The notes under the pieces are model-generated. The model saw only the letters and a program-made list of their open reading frames with translations. It searched no databases and had not been told where the DNA came from. From assembly GCF_017591435.1 (NCBI RefSeq), contig NC_059268.1:14946684-15010683 (forward strand): a stretch of DNA of 64,000 nucleotides, written 5' to 3'. Numbering within the stretch: the first letter of the stretch is position 1; each line of letters begins with the position of its first letter. The position numbers and the translations under genes are program-made. This DNA is from Portunus trituberculatus (Eukaryota > Arthropoda > Malacostraca > Decapoda > Portunidae). This document shows positions 34,480 through 49,900 of the stretch, piece by piece.

Positions 34480-36940
34480 GCTAGACACTGAAGGACATAA
34501 CCTAACCTAAAATTAAATAGATTTTCATGCACCACTATAAGGCAGAATATATTTCCTAAATTGTAAGATAAACCTTATAGATCCTTAGATTGTCTTGTCC
34601 TTTCAAAGGATTTTTTTTGGACTTTGAAAAGATAAATATTTTTTGTACCACTCACTGTAGAAGTGACAATACTGACAGGTAATCCAGTGGGGCATAAAAA
34701 GACAAGTTGTTATAAAGTATATTTAATATGTATCCAATAAGGAAACAGGAAAGGCTACTCCAACAAACAAATATAAACTTTTAAACAAGGAACCTCATGA
34801 AAACATGGGTACAAAAAATCCAGTGGTTAGCTCCTCAAAGCAAGTCTGTGTGTTTACAGGGGTTTACCCTTTAATGCAGGGCAATAAATTTACTTGGTCC
34901 TTATACATTTAGCATTTTGAGTAACTTTAATTTATAAAGTGGCCTTTCACATTTTACCATTAACTTCCACATACTCCTAATTTTCTTGACCTTGGCACAT
35001 TTTCCTGTTAACTTGTATTATTACGTCCGGGAGTGTATACATACATAGTGAAGGAAAAGGAGTTGGTGGTGTGACAGTTACAGTTACACATGGAAACATA
35101 CATAAATAATCTCAGATATAAAACTAAATGGTATGACAAATTACATTACTTCTGTTTGACTAAAATTTTATTCTTGATTTACAAAAGGACTGGTTTCATA
35201 CTTTCAGATAAAAACTTGGGTAATTACAACAAAAAACAAAATCAAATAGGAAGTACACAACTATTTTGAAAATGGATATACATCAGTGATAGTTGTAGGG
35301 AATGTCTTTTACTTCTATGCAGTGTGAGGGCAGACATACTGTTGTCTCCTTGAGACTTAAATGGGATAAAATGTAGCCACCCACAGACACCAGTCATACA
35401 GGCACTGTCTCAAACGCTGCTTTAACACCCTCCTAAATATTAAACCAATTATAGATGCAAAAGGAGAGCTGCAACAATGAAAAAATTGTCATTTAAGAGG
35501 CATTGAAAGTGGATAGGTCTCCATTAAAGATGGAGGCAGAGTAGCACACTCATATGTGAAAGGTGCTGGGTTTGAATCTTGCATTGGGCAAAGAAATTTG
35601 CTCTCCTTCATACTATTGCCCATGTTCACATTAGTGAACAGGATATGTAAAATGAAGTTGTGACCTTGCTTCCCAGCAGGAGCAGAAGGTTGGCAATCCA
35701 GTCTGAGTGTGCTAGCCATGAGACCAGAAATGGTTCACCCTTTCCCTATGACTGGTAAACAGATGAGGTTTAAAAACTTTTACATACAACATATAACCTT
35801 CTAAGTTCACAAGTTTCACTTTCATGTATAAATATTCGTTTCATGAAGCGCCTTCTCCATTAATCTGGAAGAACCACTCCTGTACACATTCACAATATTT
35901 GTTTCAGTGTTCAGTGGTACTTCCAGGTTTGGTGAGTTGTACTCCATGATTTCATTACTTAACTGTCTTCTACTACAATGTATGACTGTTGGGTCTTTTC
36001 TTGGTTATCCACTTTTTCAAGGGATGTCAGCTTAGCTATACGTAGATTTCAGTGACTAATGAAACCCTTGTACAAAGGTTTCCTTGTTCTTACAATAACA
36101 GCTCCAGTCATCTGCATATTCTAATCAACATCCAAACTTACAATCTCAATGTGGTCACAAATTAAATGAGTTAAAAGATATCCACTATTATAATAACTAA
36201 ACATATACAGGAATAATTTCATCTTTAGTTGGCCCAAATTCTTGGCCCAAATTCTAAGATACTGATGATAATCATTTGCATTCCTCTGAATAATCAGAAG
36301 AAAAAAAATGGACTGGAGTGATCTCCAAAAATATATATCCTGGCTTACATTACAGCCAACTACTAGCCAGCATTATTACCAAACTACTGTTTGATAATAC
36401 TTATAGAGAAGTACATATGCAAAGCTGTCTGAAAATTAGCATCAGGTTTCCTGCATGCCTTTTTCACTGTATGACGTTTTCTCAATGCAATTTCCAGCCA
36501 AAGTCAACATACAAATGCTTTCCACAGTGGCCTTCATAATCAAAAACAATACACAGGTCAGATAAAAGGCATGCAGGAAACCAAATTTACATGTATTTGT
36601 TGTACTCTGGATCTTCTTGACTGTTCTTAAAAATGCTGGGAACAGTTCCATTCCAATTTTCACGAAGACTTAACATCTTCATATCAAACTGTTATCCAAC
36701 ATGGCCACACATCACAGACACTGCAGATGAACTATATCCAGGCTGAAAGTAAAGTAAGTCAATGTAATAAAGCTTAAATTCATATCAAGTAAAACAAAAT
36801 TTAAGAACTTTTCCTGAACACTTCAAAACTAATTATGATGATTTCTCTTGTTCTAATAGAACCATCTGAGATCTTTATTTAGAGATCAGGTAAAGGGAAG
36901 TTATCTGCTAGCTGGTCTGGTTATTGCTTATTATCCTCCC
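34480..36940. other. Intergenic sequence without recognised features
   Basis: AT-rich, no repeats longer than simple tracts and no protein-like frame that I could support. Confidence 0.5.
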
Positions 36941-36949
36941 TGCTCATGG

Positions 36950-37330
36950 TTGTGGTCACTGTAGCTCGGGACAGGAAAGATATCCACTGCCCACTATGCC
37001 TGGTGCTGACCAATGCTAGACGAGTCACTTGTCTGCTGCCGATCTCCTGTTTCAACCAAAATGTCTTTCAGCAAATACATCCCACTACCACTTCAAGTGC
37101 AACCTTTAAATATCCCAAGACTACAAGAAGCCACTGAAAGATATCTCAAGAACCTCCGTGGACAAATCGCTGATACTATTACTGCTGCTGTGGAAAATTC
37201 AGTTGTTGCATTTGTCAGAAGATCTACGATTGGTTTTATGAGAATGAATACACCACTTGCCTTAACCAGCTATTACATAAGCAGGTTTTTGGACAGCGCA
37301 GCAAGTTCACCAAGACACGCCTGAGGGATG
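36950..37330 (+). other. Unassigned open stretch, possible exon
   Basis: A plus-strand frame open for about 100 codons codes a helical-looking segment (IPRLQEATERYLKNL, RGQIADTITAAVENS). A GT-containing splice-donor-like sequence (tttGTAAGT) follows at about 37334. The composition looks protein-like. No family was recognised, there is no neighbouring exon, and a LINE remnant starts just downstream. It may be part of that remnant or a lost gene. Confidence 0.2.
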
Positions 37331-37339
37331 ATTTGTAAG

Positions 37340-38160
37340 TACATGGTAGTGAGTATGTGACGATCGGAAAGGGACGGAGAGTTCAGGTTAGAGCAGGAGG
37401 AATAGAAGCTTTCGTGTAGAGGAAGGAAAGGAGTTTTAGAGTAGAAAAACTAGATGTAGGAAACTGTGGCAAGTGTAAGGATCTTTTAGCAGTGAAGGTA
37501 GGGTGCATAGGAGGTATGAAAGATTGGTGGTGATTGTGGTGTACATGACTACTGAGAGTGAGAGCACCAGAAGTGTGGTATTTTGGGGTTAGAATGTGAC
37601 GAGTATGCCACAGAGAGTGATTGTTATGGGAAATATGAATGCACATGTAAGTATATTAGACAAGGAAATAAATAAGAATGGCAAGATGCTCAACGGCTTT
37701 ATGAATGAAATAGATGAGAATCTGAATGAGACCCTGGCTGAAGGACGAGTGACTTGTGTGCTAGGAACCAGGGGTCTGTGACTGATTATATATTGATGAA
37801 TAGGAGAGTGCGTGAGATTGTGGACTTGTATAATGATGAATAGGAGAGTGCGAGAGATTGTGGACATGTGGATTGAAAGATCAACATTGTCTCTCGAACC
37901 ATAATAATCTGGTGCTGGAGTGCAAGCTGTATGGAAGAAAGGAAAGGAATACAAAGAAATGGTAGAGTATGTGATGATATAAGTGTGTAGTATGCCAGAG
38001 ACATGAATGATAGGATGCAAGTGGAGCTGAGGGAGTTGGAGAATGCCAGGATACAGAAGAAAGGAAGGGAATGCATGTTGTTGCTGGGACTATGTGGAAA
38101 GACAACTAGAAGGATGATTGCAGCTGTGAAGGAGTTCCTGAAGAGAATGTTGCATGCTAG
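37340..38160 (+). pseudogene. Degenerate LINE endonuclease-domain remnant
   Basis: Frames interrupted by stops still read VEKLDVGNCGKCKDLLAVKVGC, RVIVMGNMNAHVS, NGKMLNGFMNEIDENLNETLAEGRVTC and VTDYILMNRRVREIVD. This is the order of the GDFNAHVG...NETLAEGR...DYILxNxR blocks of LINE AP-endonuclease domains. A 38-bp internal tandem duplication (about 37785-37860) is part of the decay. Plus orientation. Confidence 0.55.
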
Positions 38161-38499
38161 ATTAGTAGTATTAAAGATGGTGTCTAGTCTATATTTTGCC
38201 ATTTTTTCTTTGTCCCCTACAGGAGCTGCTGATACGAAGGCCTGCCTATGGAGTATATCTCGTAACATGCTATTATTTGGAGAAAACTATGCTATGGGAA
38301 CTTGCTGTCCTGACCAAAATCCTGCCCTCGTAATAGACGCTTCATCAAGAACGGACGCCAGGCACACCTCATCTATGCCAATCATCCATCCTACTGCAAA
38401 ACATAAAGCAGAAATTTCAACAAGGATCAGCATAATGTCCAAGAGGGACGGACCTACAAACACAGCAACAAAGAACAGCTGTAGAGGATTCGTGAAACC

Positions 38500-38970
38500 A
38501 TGCTGCACTACACGCATCCTCCTAGCAAGGGACACCACACAGAAGGATTTGTGAACCTGTCCAGTACTACAAGCATCCTCCGAGCAAGGGACACCACACA
38601 TAGGATTCATGAACCTGTCCAGTACTATAAGCATCCTCCGAGCAAGGGACACCACACACAGAAGAATTCATGAACTCGTTCAGTACTATAAGCATCCTCC
38701 TAGCAAGGGACACCACACAGAAAGATTTGTGAACCTGTCCAGCACTATCCTAGCAAGGGACACCACACAGAGAAGTATTTGTGAACCTGTCCAGCACTAT
38801 ACTAGCAAGGAACACCACATAGAAGGATTTGTGAACCTATCCAGCACTATACTAGCAAGGGACACCACACAGAGAAGGATTTGTGAACCTGTCCAGCACT
38901 ACAAGCATCCTCCGAGCAAGGGACACCACACAGAGAAGGATTCATGAACCTGTGCAGCACTACAAGCATC
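38500..38970. repeat. Minisatellite of about 45-60-bp units, roughly 8 copies
   Basis: Repeats of gcaagggacaccacacag-a-gaaggatttgtgaacctgtcc, then agcactacaagcatcctccga. Units differ by short deletions (some lack acaagcatcct). The array opens ORFs on both strands that are not taken as genes. Confidence 0.8.
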
Positions 38971-39057
38971 CTTCCTCCTAGGAATAAAAGATGTGCCAAC
39001 CATCAGCACATGACTTGCAAAGACAAACATACTCTCTCTCATCCACTGGAAGTGCAT

Positions 39058-39457
39058 CTACAGTGCCCAGCGTTGCATTAGTCTAGAGCAGAAAGCAAAC
39101 TGATGCAATGGCACAAATCAGTTTAACCATCACCCCCTCAATGCAGACCAGCCCAAGCTCAGCTGTGTAGCATGATGTGTCTGGCATGTGAGAAGAGGAG
39201 ATTGAGTAGGGGGTGTGGGGAAGGAGAACCCAGCCAAGCTATTAGTTAGCAAAGAGGAAATTTAAATACAAAAGTACAAAAAATTTCCCCACTAGCTTGG
39301 CTGGAGGATATAACTGATTGGTTCTCCTCCTCACATGGCAACCAGAGATACATGCAATTCAGCTTGGGCTGGCCAGTGTTGAGGCACTGAACTGATTTGC
39401 ACCACTGCATTTGTTGGTGGTCTGCTCCTGACTAATGCAATGGTGGGCACTGTATGC
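39058..39457. repeat. Large imperfect foldback, arms of about 180-200 bp, in the selenoprotein T 3' region
   Basis: The left arm (39058-39262) begins cagtgcccagcgttgcattag. The right arm (about 39283-39457) is its imperfect reverse complement (ctaatgcaatggtgggcactg). They share internal blocks gcccaagct, ggagaac, agccaagct and gcacaaatcagtt. The loop is about 20 bp. It could be a foldback transposon; no target duplication is evident. Confidence 0.7.
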
Positions 39458-39677
39458 TGTCACTTCTCCATCTGAAGAATACAATTGCAAAATACTACAG
39501 AAATAAAAATTTTCCTTTATCTTCATTCAATCCTACCCTACTCCTAGTTTTTTCTTCTACTTCATTCAATCCTATTCCTAGTTTATGTACACTGTCCAAA
39601 TTAATAATGCCATGAATCTTGTTGGATAAGATGAATTTATCCTACTGTTGGATATAGCTTAATTACTGACCTTAAGG

Positions 39678-42600
39678 TTAGATGCTTTCACTCCACGTGT
39701 TTGAGTTTTGATTGAAGCGCACGTGGTTGTCAATAATCTGAAAGAGCTCTGGTGGCTGAGGTATGCGGCCTGTCTCCAGCTTTGACCAAACAGGAACATC
39801 TGAAAATATACTCTTCTTTAACACACAAGCTAGCTTGAACAACTGTCACAATAGCAGTAGGTATTTCTAAATGATCATATTATTAGAGCAAAACCAGGAA
39901 CAAACTTAGAGATGGATGATAGGTGAGTAAAGTAAGTTCATAGAAGGATTATCACTGTAGGCTTCTTGCAGCCCTTAAGATAATCATATCATTAATGATA
40001 TGAAAACTTACCATTAAAGGAGATCTCAAATGCACCTGTAGAAATGAGCTGCCCCTCAATGGCATTACAGAGGAAGAAGACCATCATGCAGGCATAGATC
40101 TTGTTGTTGACGAACCATGTCCACCAGGAGGGAGTTTCCTGCCCAAGCCACTCCCACATGTTAATCCCGGCAATTATCATTACTATGAAGAGGAGTTTGG
40201 CAGCTCCCTGGGAAATAAGAATACATTTCTTAATTCTTTTGCTCATACTTCTTGAAATAGAAATATTAACTTTGGTGAGAATACATTTCTTAATTCTTTT
40301 GCTCATACTTCTTGAAATATAAACTTTGGTGACAAACTACTTTAGAGACTAGTTAAACAAAATTTACTAAATCTAGTTTACATTTGTAATTTCTTTTTCT
40401 TTCCCTTGCAAAAAGAGGATGTGCATGGTTCATTCTTGCCCCTGAGCACCCTGACTATCAGACACTGAGAAGCCCTTAGAAAGTTTAGGAGGGGCCTGCT
40501 GGGGCATGTGTGCCTATGCCCCAAGATCCCCCCCTGACCAGCCTTGTCTAGTCCATACCATGTGATGCCATGATCACATAACATCCCTAAAGACACCACA
40601 CACTATCCAATATTGACTCAGAGTGGTTCCTATCATGGTGCCATCAACAACTGGTATATTCTTGCTAGTTTCCTTGAGTCTATTGTTAAGCCTTCCACCA
40701 ACCCATTGTATACTTTCCAGCCTCTTACTTCAATATCAATAAACTGATAATAATTAAGATTCCCAGTCTGCTTATGTTAGGGTATACTTTGTTCAGTATT
40801 GCTAGACACAAGGCCCTCCCTACACTCTGCCTCAAATAGCATGCCTGGCTTAATCTTTTCCAATACCAATTTTTCCTACCCAACATGAACAAATTACTTC
40901 ATGTATGTTACTCCCTGCCTGAGATGATTGTGGGCAAACATAACCCGTGAAGAATTGTAGTAGCGTTACTCACAAGCATCTGCGCCATCCACATCTTCCA
41001 ATCAGGTGGAGGGTAGTTGTCCCCCAAGATGGAGATTTCAGGATATTTTTCTCGCAGGATGTTGGCATACTGCTCAAAAACCTTCTTGTAACCTCACGAG
41101 TAACTGCAAGAGATGGGATAATTAGACTGCATTTGCTCAAATTTCATATCTAATTAATAAAACCAGAAATACCAGAGAGAGAGAGAGAGTAATGCATCCC
41201 TTTCTCATATGAGGCCCTGTGTGCCAAACAATCGTAACCCTGAAATTTGAGATTTTGAGATAATGGCTACTCCATGGAGTAGAGGGGTGTAAAAGTTGTA
41301 TGGTGATGCTGGCCAAGCCAAATCCAACCTTCTAGGTACCTACAGCAAGGTGCAAAGTTCAGCAAAAACATGTGAAAAAAAGTAGCAAGATACCTGCTCA
41401 ATTCTGTGCCAAAGAACAGTAACCTTCCCAGCCCAGCTGTTGCTGCCTGACGTGCGTGACCCAATCAGCAGCGAGTACGGCTGTGACGTCACTCCCACGC
41501 CGCACCTCAGCCAATGACAGCTATGTTTACGCTCTCTCTCTCCCCCCCTTGACATGTGTGTGTCAGACTAGCCCTTTAACTCGTAAGGATTAATATTTAC
41601 TTTTTTTCGCTCGAAAAAAAAAAAAAAAAAATAAATAAATAAAAATAAAAAAATAAATAAATAAAAAATGTACTTTTACAACTATCATGAAACCTTCACA
41701 TATTCCAAATTAAAACAAGCATTCTTAAAATAATAACTTAGAAATATTTTAAGAAAAAAAAAATTACTGCTACTGAGTGGGGGTTTAATTAATCCAATGT
41801 TAATAAACCGGAAATCTTCTGATTTACTATCAAACCCTAAATAACTAAACAGAACTACCCAAGACCTTTCATTTCATGTATAATACTTACATATATTCTG
41901 ACCAATCTTAGGTGTGTAATCAGTGTTTAACTTTAAGCGCGTTTTACTGAAAAGTAGGATTTTCGGGTTATGATTGTTTGGCACGCGGGGCCTCATATGT
42001 AACAACTAGATAAGTAGGTACATACACATAGGACAGATAAGCCAGTAGGAGAATAGCGTTAATACCATACCATACCACAACACGACACCACCTAACCTGC
42101 CCTATCCTGCCATGGCTTAACTCACAGGACACTCAGTATACCACTCATATGAAGGAAAAATGGAGGAGATCTCTAGACACACACACACACATACACTTGA
42201 GACTTGGAACAGTTTGAGTGAAGAAGTGGTGTCAGCAACGAGTGTGCATAGTTTTAAAGAAAAATTGGATAAGTGTAGATAAGGAGACGGGGCTACACGA
42301 ACGTAAAGCCCAGGCCCTGTAAAACTACAACTAGGTAAATACACACACACACACACACTCTACCACCTCTACAACTCTCTTCCTTTTCAATTTCTCTCTA
42401 TCCATCTCTCACTACCTCTCCATCACAAAACTACAGATGTCAGCAACCATGCAGGATGTGGTGGAGGTCATGGTTAAGTAAATATTCAATTTCTGAAGTC
42501 GAGAGTTGCAACAGACTTCATCATTACATTTGGAGTTCCTGAATTTTCTGACTGAATTTTGAATCCTGAGTAAAGGTTGATCTCCCAATCTTTTGGCTGA

Positions 42601-45435
42601 ATATCTGACCTTCAGAAATTGATCTACACACCAGGAAATGTCAATATACAGTATACCTGATAAGGTTAGATTAAAAACATTATATAGCTATCTGATAAAG
42701 TTGATTGTGGTTGTTAGATTAATTCAGAGGCCTCAAGGGGTTGTCTTTCTGGCATACATTTTACATGCTGTAAAATTCTGTTAATTTCTGCACTGATAAT
42801 TAAAAATTTCCAACAGTCCACTTTTTTAAGGCTGGGTGAAATAAATTAAATTCATAGCCAAAATTAGGTCCCTGTGCAAATTCAAACCAGACTCCAGAAG
42901 CACCCTAGCAGTGAAGGGTGGAAGTAAACACTGCCACTGACGTTCCCGACTCATACCAACACATTAGTAGTGGACAGGGACCAATGGTATTTTTACAGTC
43001 TTTCACCATAATCAACATGGTTTTCTCATCCTTCTCATTTTACAGAGCTCCTCATTCTGAGCAATTTGAACATTCTATTGCCAGATACTACGAAGATAAA
43101 TAAGGTGACGACTTTATATCAATTTCTTAGCATTGCTAGTCAGGTTAGGCAAGTTTGCTTTGTTAGATCAGTTTGATTGGGTTAGATAAAGTTAATCTGT
43201 TCTGAGGAAAACATATCAGTGGTGTGCGTTGTCTCAACAAAGTTAGGTTAGGTAACGTTAAAATTAGGTTAGGTTAGTTTTGGTTAAGTAGATAAGTTTT
43301 GATAGCTTGGCATAGCCGTTGGTGATGGTGAGTACTCTCCACAAAAGTAACAGTCAAAATTTGGGACTATTACTTTTGTGGTACCTTGTGATAATGAAAC
43401 TAGTTTCTTCTTTTTTTTTCCACCACATTACATTACTTTCTGAGAGGACCAATTGTGTTTCTGGAGGGGAATGGGGGTATATAAAAAAAAGTACTAACTA
43501 ATATGTGACAGATAAAGTGAAACAGATTGAAAACTACCAGAAATAAGTAGTTTTATCCTGAAGTGAGAGAATGTTTACCAAAACTGATAACTCAAATATT
43601 CGAGGAACCAGTTCCTTGGCCTGGCAGAGCCATTGGAACCAGTTCTGCAGGGAATTGGTAGCATGTGGCTGGTGAATAACATAATCTAGGAACTGTCAGT
43701 GCAATGCTTAGAAATTACTTGGATTTGAAAAAAGCTTTTGACAAGGTACCTCACATGAGACTGCTATGGAAATTAGAGATTTATGGAGGACTGAAGGGAA
43801 AATTGTTAAAATGGATGGAAAACTATTTGAGATCGAGGGAGATGAGAACGGTAATAAGGGATGCAAACTCAGACTGGTTGGTGGTGGAGAGTGGAATCCC
43901 ACAAGGTTCAGTGCTGGCACCAATACTTTTCCTTGTCTATATTAATGATATGCCAGAGGGAGTAAACAGTTATATTAATTTGTTTGCGGATGATGCGAAA
44001 TTGTGTAGGTGTGTGAAGAGTGAAGAAGATTGTGAAATTTTACAGGCAGATCTAGATAGGATTTGGGAGTGGACCAAGAGGTGGGAGATGGAATTTAATC
44101 TGAGCAAAAGTCATGTAATGGAGATGGGGAAGAGTGGAAGACGGCCAAGAGGGTCATATAAGATGGGTGAAGGAGTAGTGTTGAAAAAGGTGGAAAAGGA
44201 AAAGGATTTGGGAGTGATAATACAAGACCATGGGCAGTTTGAGGCTCATATTGACAAGATGTTTGGAGAAATATATAATTTGATTAGAAATATTGGATTA
44301 GCCTTTCATTATATGGATAAAGATATGATGAAGAAATTAATTAGTACTGTAATTAGACCAAGATTGGAATATGCTGGGGTGGTTTGGTCCCCTTATAAAA
44401 AGAAGCATATAAGGAAGTTGGAGAGATTGCAGAGAATGGCAACAAAAATGGTTCCGGAATTGGCAGAAATCACCTATGAGAGATTAAAAGAAATGAATTT
44501 GCTTACCTTGGAACAAAGAAGAGAAAGAGGAGATTTAATACAGGTTTATAAACTGTTGAGCGGTTTGGATGAAGTGGATAATGAGCAAATGATGTTGAGA
44601 GAGGAAAATTTAAATAGAACTACGAGATCGCATAGTAAAAAGATAGCCAAGGGAATATGCTTGAAAGATTTGAAGAAATATAGTTTCCCACAGAGATGTG
44701 TGGAGGTGTGGAATAGTTTGAGTGAGGAGGTGGTGTCAGCGATGAGTGTGCATAGTTTTAAAGGAAAGTTGGATGTGTGCAGATATGGAGACGGGGCCAC
44801 ACGAGTATAATACCCAGGCCCTGTAAAAATTACAACTAGGTGAATACACACATGTACACACTCAGTCAATTTCATTCTGACTAAACCTTAGAGTATAAAA
44901 ATAATTACATAAATTTCAAACAAGACATTGGTGACCTAGTTGAGAAATGCTGCATTTTTTAAAGTTCCCTATGAACCAGCCACTGAGTCCGAGTTCAGCA
45001 TGATGAACACACAATCACCCTGGCCTTGCACCACCTCCACTAACAACCACCACCACCAGCCATCACCACTAATAGGTCACCACCATCACAACACACTGGT
45101 GACGCAATAAATCACCACTACACCCAACAGTTTTCTCACCACACTCCTCAGAGCAGCAAAACAGGAATACAGGAAATCACACGGGAATTTACAAGCACAA
45201 GGATATGTAACAAGCAGCACATGTCATTTCACTACGTCATCATGATAACCACTCAGACACACACACACACAGACACTCACCAGTACAGAACCCTGAGTGT
45301 AGGTCCCATCAGGTTATTGAACTTGAGCGTGTGGGACTCCTTAATGCCTCCAGCGGCGGGTAGCACAGCGAGGAAGACTAGAGTGAGGATGGAGAGGCCA
45401 AACCCCGAGCGGACAGCGCCTCCCCAGCTCGCCAT
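39678..45435 (-). CDS. SELENOT: Selenoprotein T (thioredoxin-like, ER), spliced, 4 exons, in-frame UGA = selenocysteine
   Basis: Exons on the minus strand: 45435-45281, 41103-40974, 40207-40012, 39799-39678. They total 603 nt, giving 200 aa (human about 195). SELENOT is an ER-membrane thioredoxin-fold oxidoreductase. Signal peptide or anchor: LSILTLVFLAVLPAAGG. The exon 1-2 junction makes Cys52-Tyr-Ser-Sec55-Gly-Tyr, the CxxU redox motif of the family. The UGA is at 41096-41094. Exon 2 continues YKKVFEQYANILREKYPEI. Exon 3 has the conserved membrane segment LLFIVMIIAGINMW, the IYACMMVFFL motif and ISTGAFEI. Exon 4 codes DVPVWSKLETGRIPQP. The chosen ATG has a strong context (GGCGCCATGG); an in-frame ATG 12 codons upstream (45471) would displace the signal peptide. 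An automatic gene caller would probably stop at the UGA. I could not identify a SECIS element in the downstream minus strand, so that part is unproven. Confidence 0.95.
40218..40335. repeat. Tandem duplication of about 60 bp next to the selenoprotein T exon 3 acceptor
   Basis: gagaatacatttcttaattc and ttttgctcatacttcttgaaat occur twice. On the minus strand this is the pyrimidine/branch-point side of intron 2, beginning about 11 bp before exon 3. Confidence 0.75.
41094..41096 (-). other. SELENOT: Selenocysteine UGA codon of selenoprotein T
   Basis: After splicing, the frame reads Cys-Tyr-Ser-UGA-Gly-Tyr-Lys-Lys-Val-Phe. It lines up with the Cys-Val-Ser-Sec-Gly-Tyr core of vertebrate SELENOT, and the protein is conserved for about 145 residues beyond the UGA. 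This is recoding rather than a disabling stop. Confidence 0.93.
41211..41994. mobile_element. 784-bp non-autonomous TIR element in selenoprotein T intron 1
   Basis: Long terminal inverted repeats: the left starts GAGGCCCTGTGTGCCAAACA (41211, about 35 bp) and the right ends with the near-complement tgtttggcacgcggggcctc (41960-41994). Both are flanked by (c)atat. The interior has no transposase, and includes an A-rich (TAAA)n tract at about 41615-41670. The superfamily is not clear. Confidence 0.65.
42190..42358 (+). mobile_element. Short 3' fragment of the same LINE family
   Basis: This matches the last about 150 bp of the LINE at 43704-44850 (gtttgagtgaagaagtggtgtc, acggggctacacgaac, cccaggccctgtaaaa, acaactaggtaaatacacac) and ends in (AC)n. 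It is an extreme 5' truncation, typical of target-primed reverse transcription. Confidence 0.8.
43704..44850 (+). mobile_element. 5'-truncated non-LTR retrotransposon (LINE) with intact reverse-transcriptase ORF segment
   Basis: One open frame of 368 codons (43704-44810) begins inside the RT palm (LDLKKAFDKVPHMRLL). It contains SGIPQGSVLAPILFLVYIND, the catalytic FADDAKL (about 43981-44001) and the thumb/C-terminal region (HIRKLERLQRMATKMVPEL, CVEVWNSLSEEVV). The order and motifs are those of CR1/Jockey-type LINEs. There is no endonuclease domain because the copy is 5' truncated. The 3' tail is ...tacaactaggtgaatacacaca. It sits antisense in intron 1 of selenoprotein T. The undamaged frame suggests recent insertion. 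Confidence 0.88.
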
Positions 45436-45439
45436 GGCG

Positions 45440-49738
<4,299 letters not shown>

Positions 49739-49900
49739 CTTAATCATCTGAGAGGACTCCCCAATACAACTCCCACTTCCATCAGATATGTTAGTGTAAC
49801 TGGGCTGTGCTTGTCCGAGGTTGTGAGAGAAGAGTCGCTGCAGAAGGGAGGTTGTGAGGATAAAGAAGTCTTGGTACGATGGCTGCTGGAAGTGAGGATG

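Noticed and set aside
38003..38947. Plus- and minus-strand ORFs of 110-180 aa
   Set aside because: They span the minisatellite and decayed LINE sequence, share repeats between frames and show no domain.
39458..39677. Candidate SECIS cores containing gaATGAAg on the minus strand
   Set aside because: Two ATGA motifs exist, but I could not pair convincing flanking stems with an AA apical loop and a 3' GA.
41094..41096. UGA taken as a premature stop making selenoprotein T a pseudogene
   Set aside because: The position matches the family selenocysteine, and conservation continues through exons 2-4 with intact splicing.
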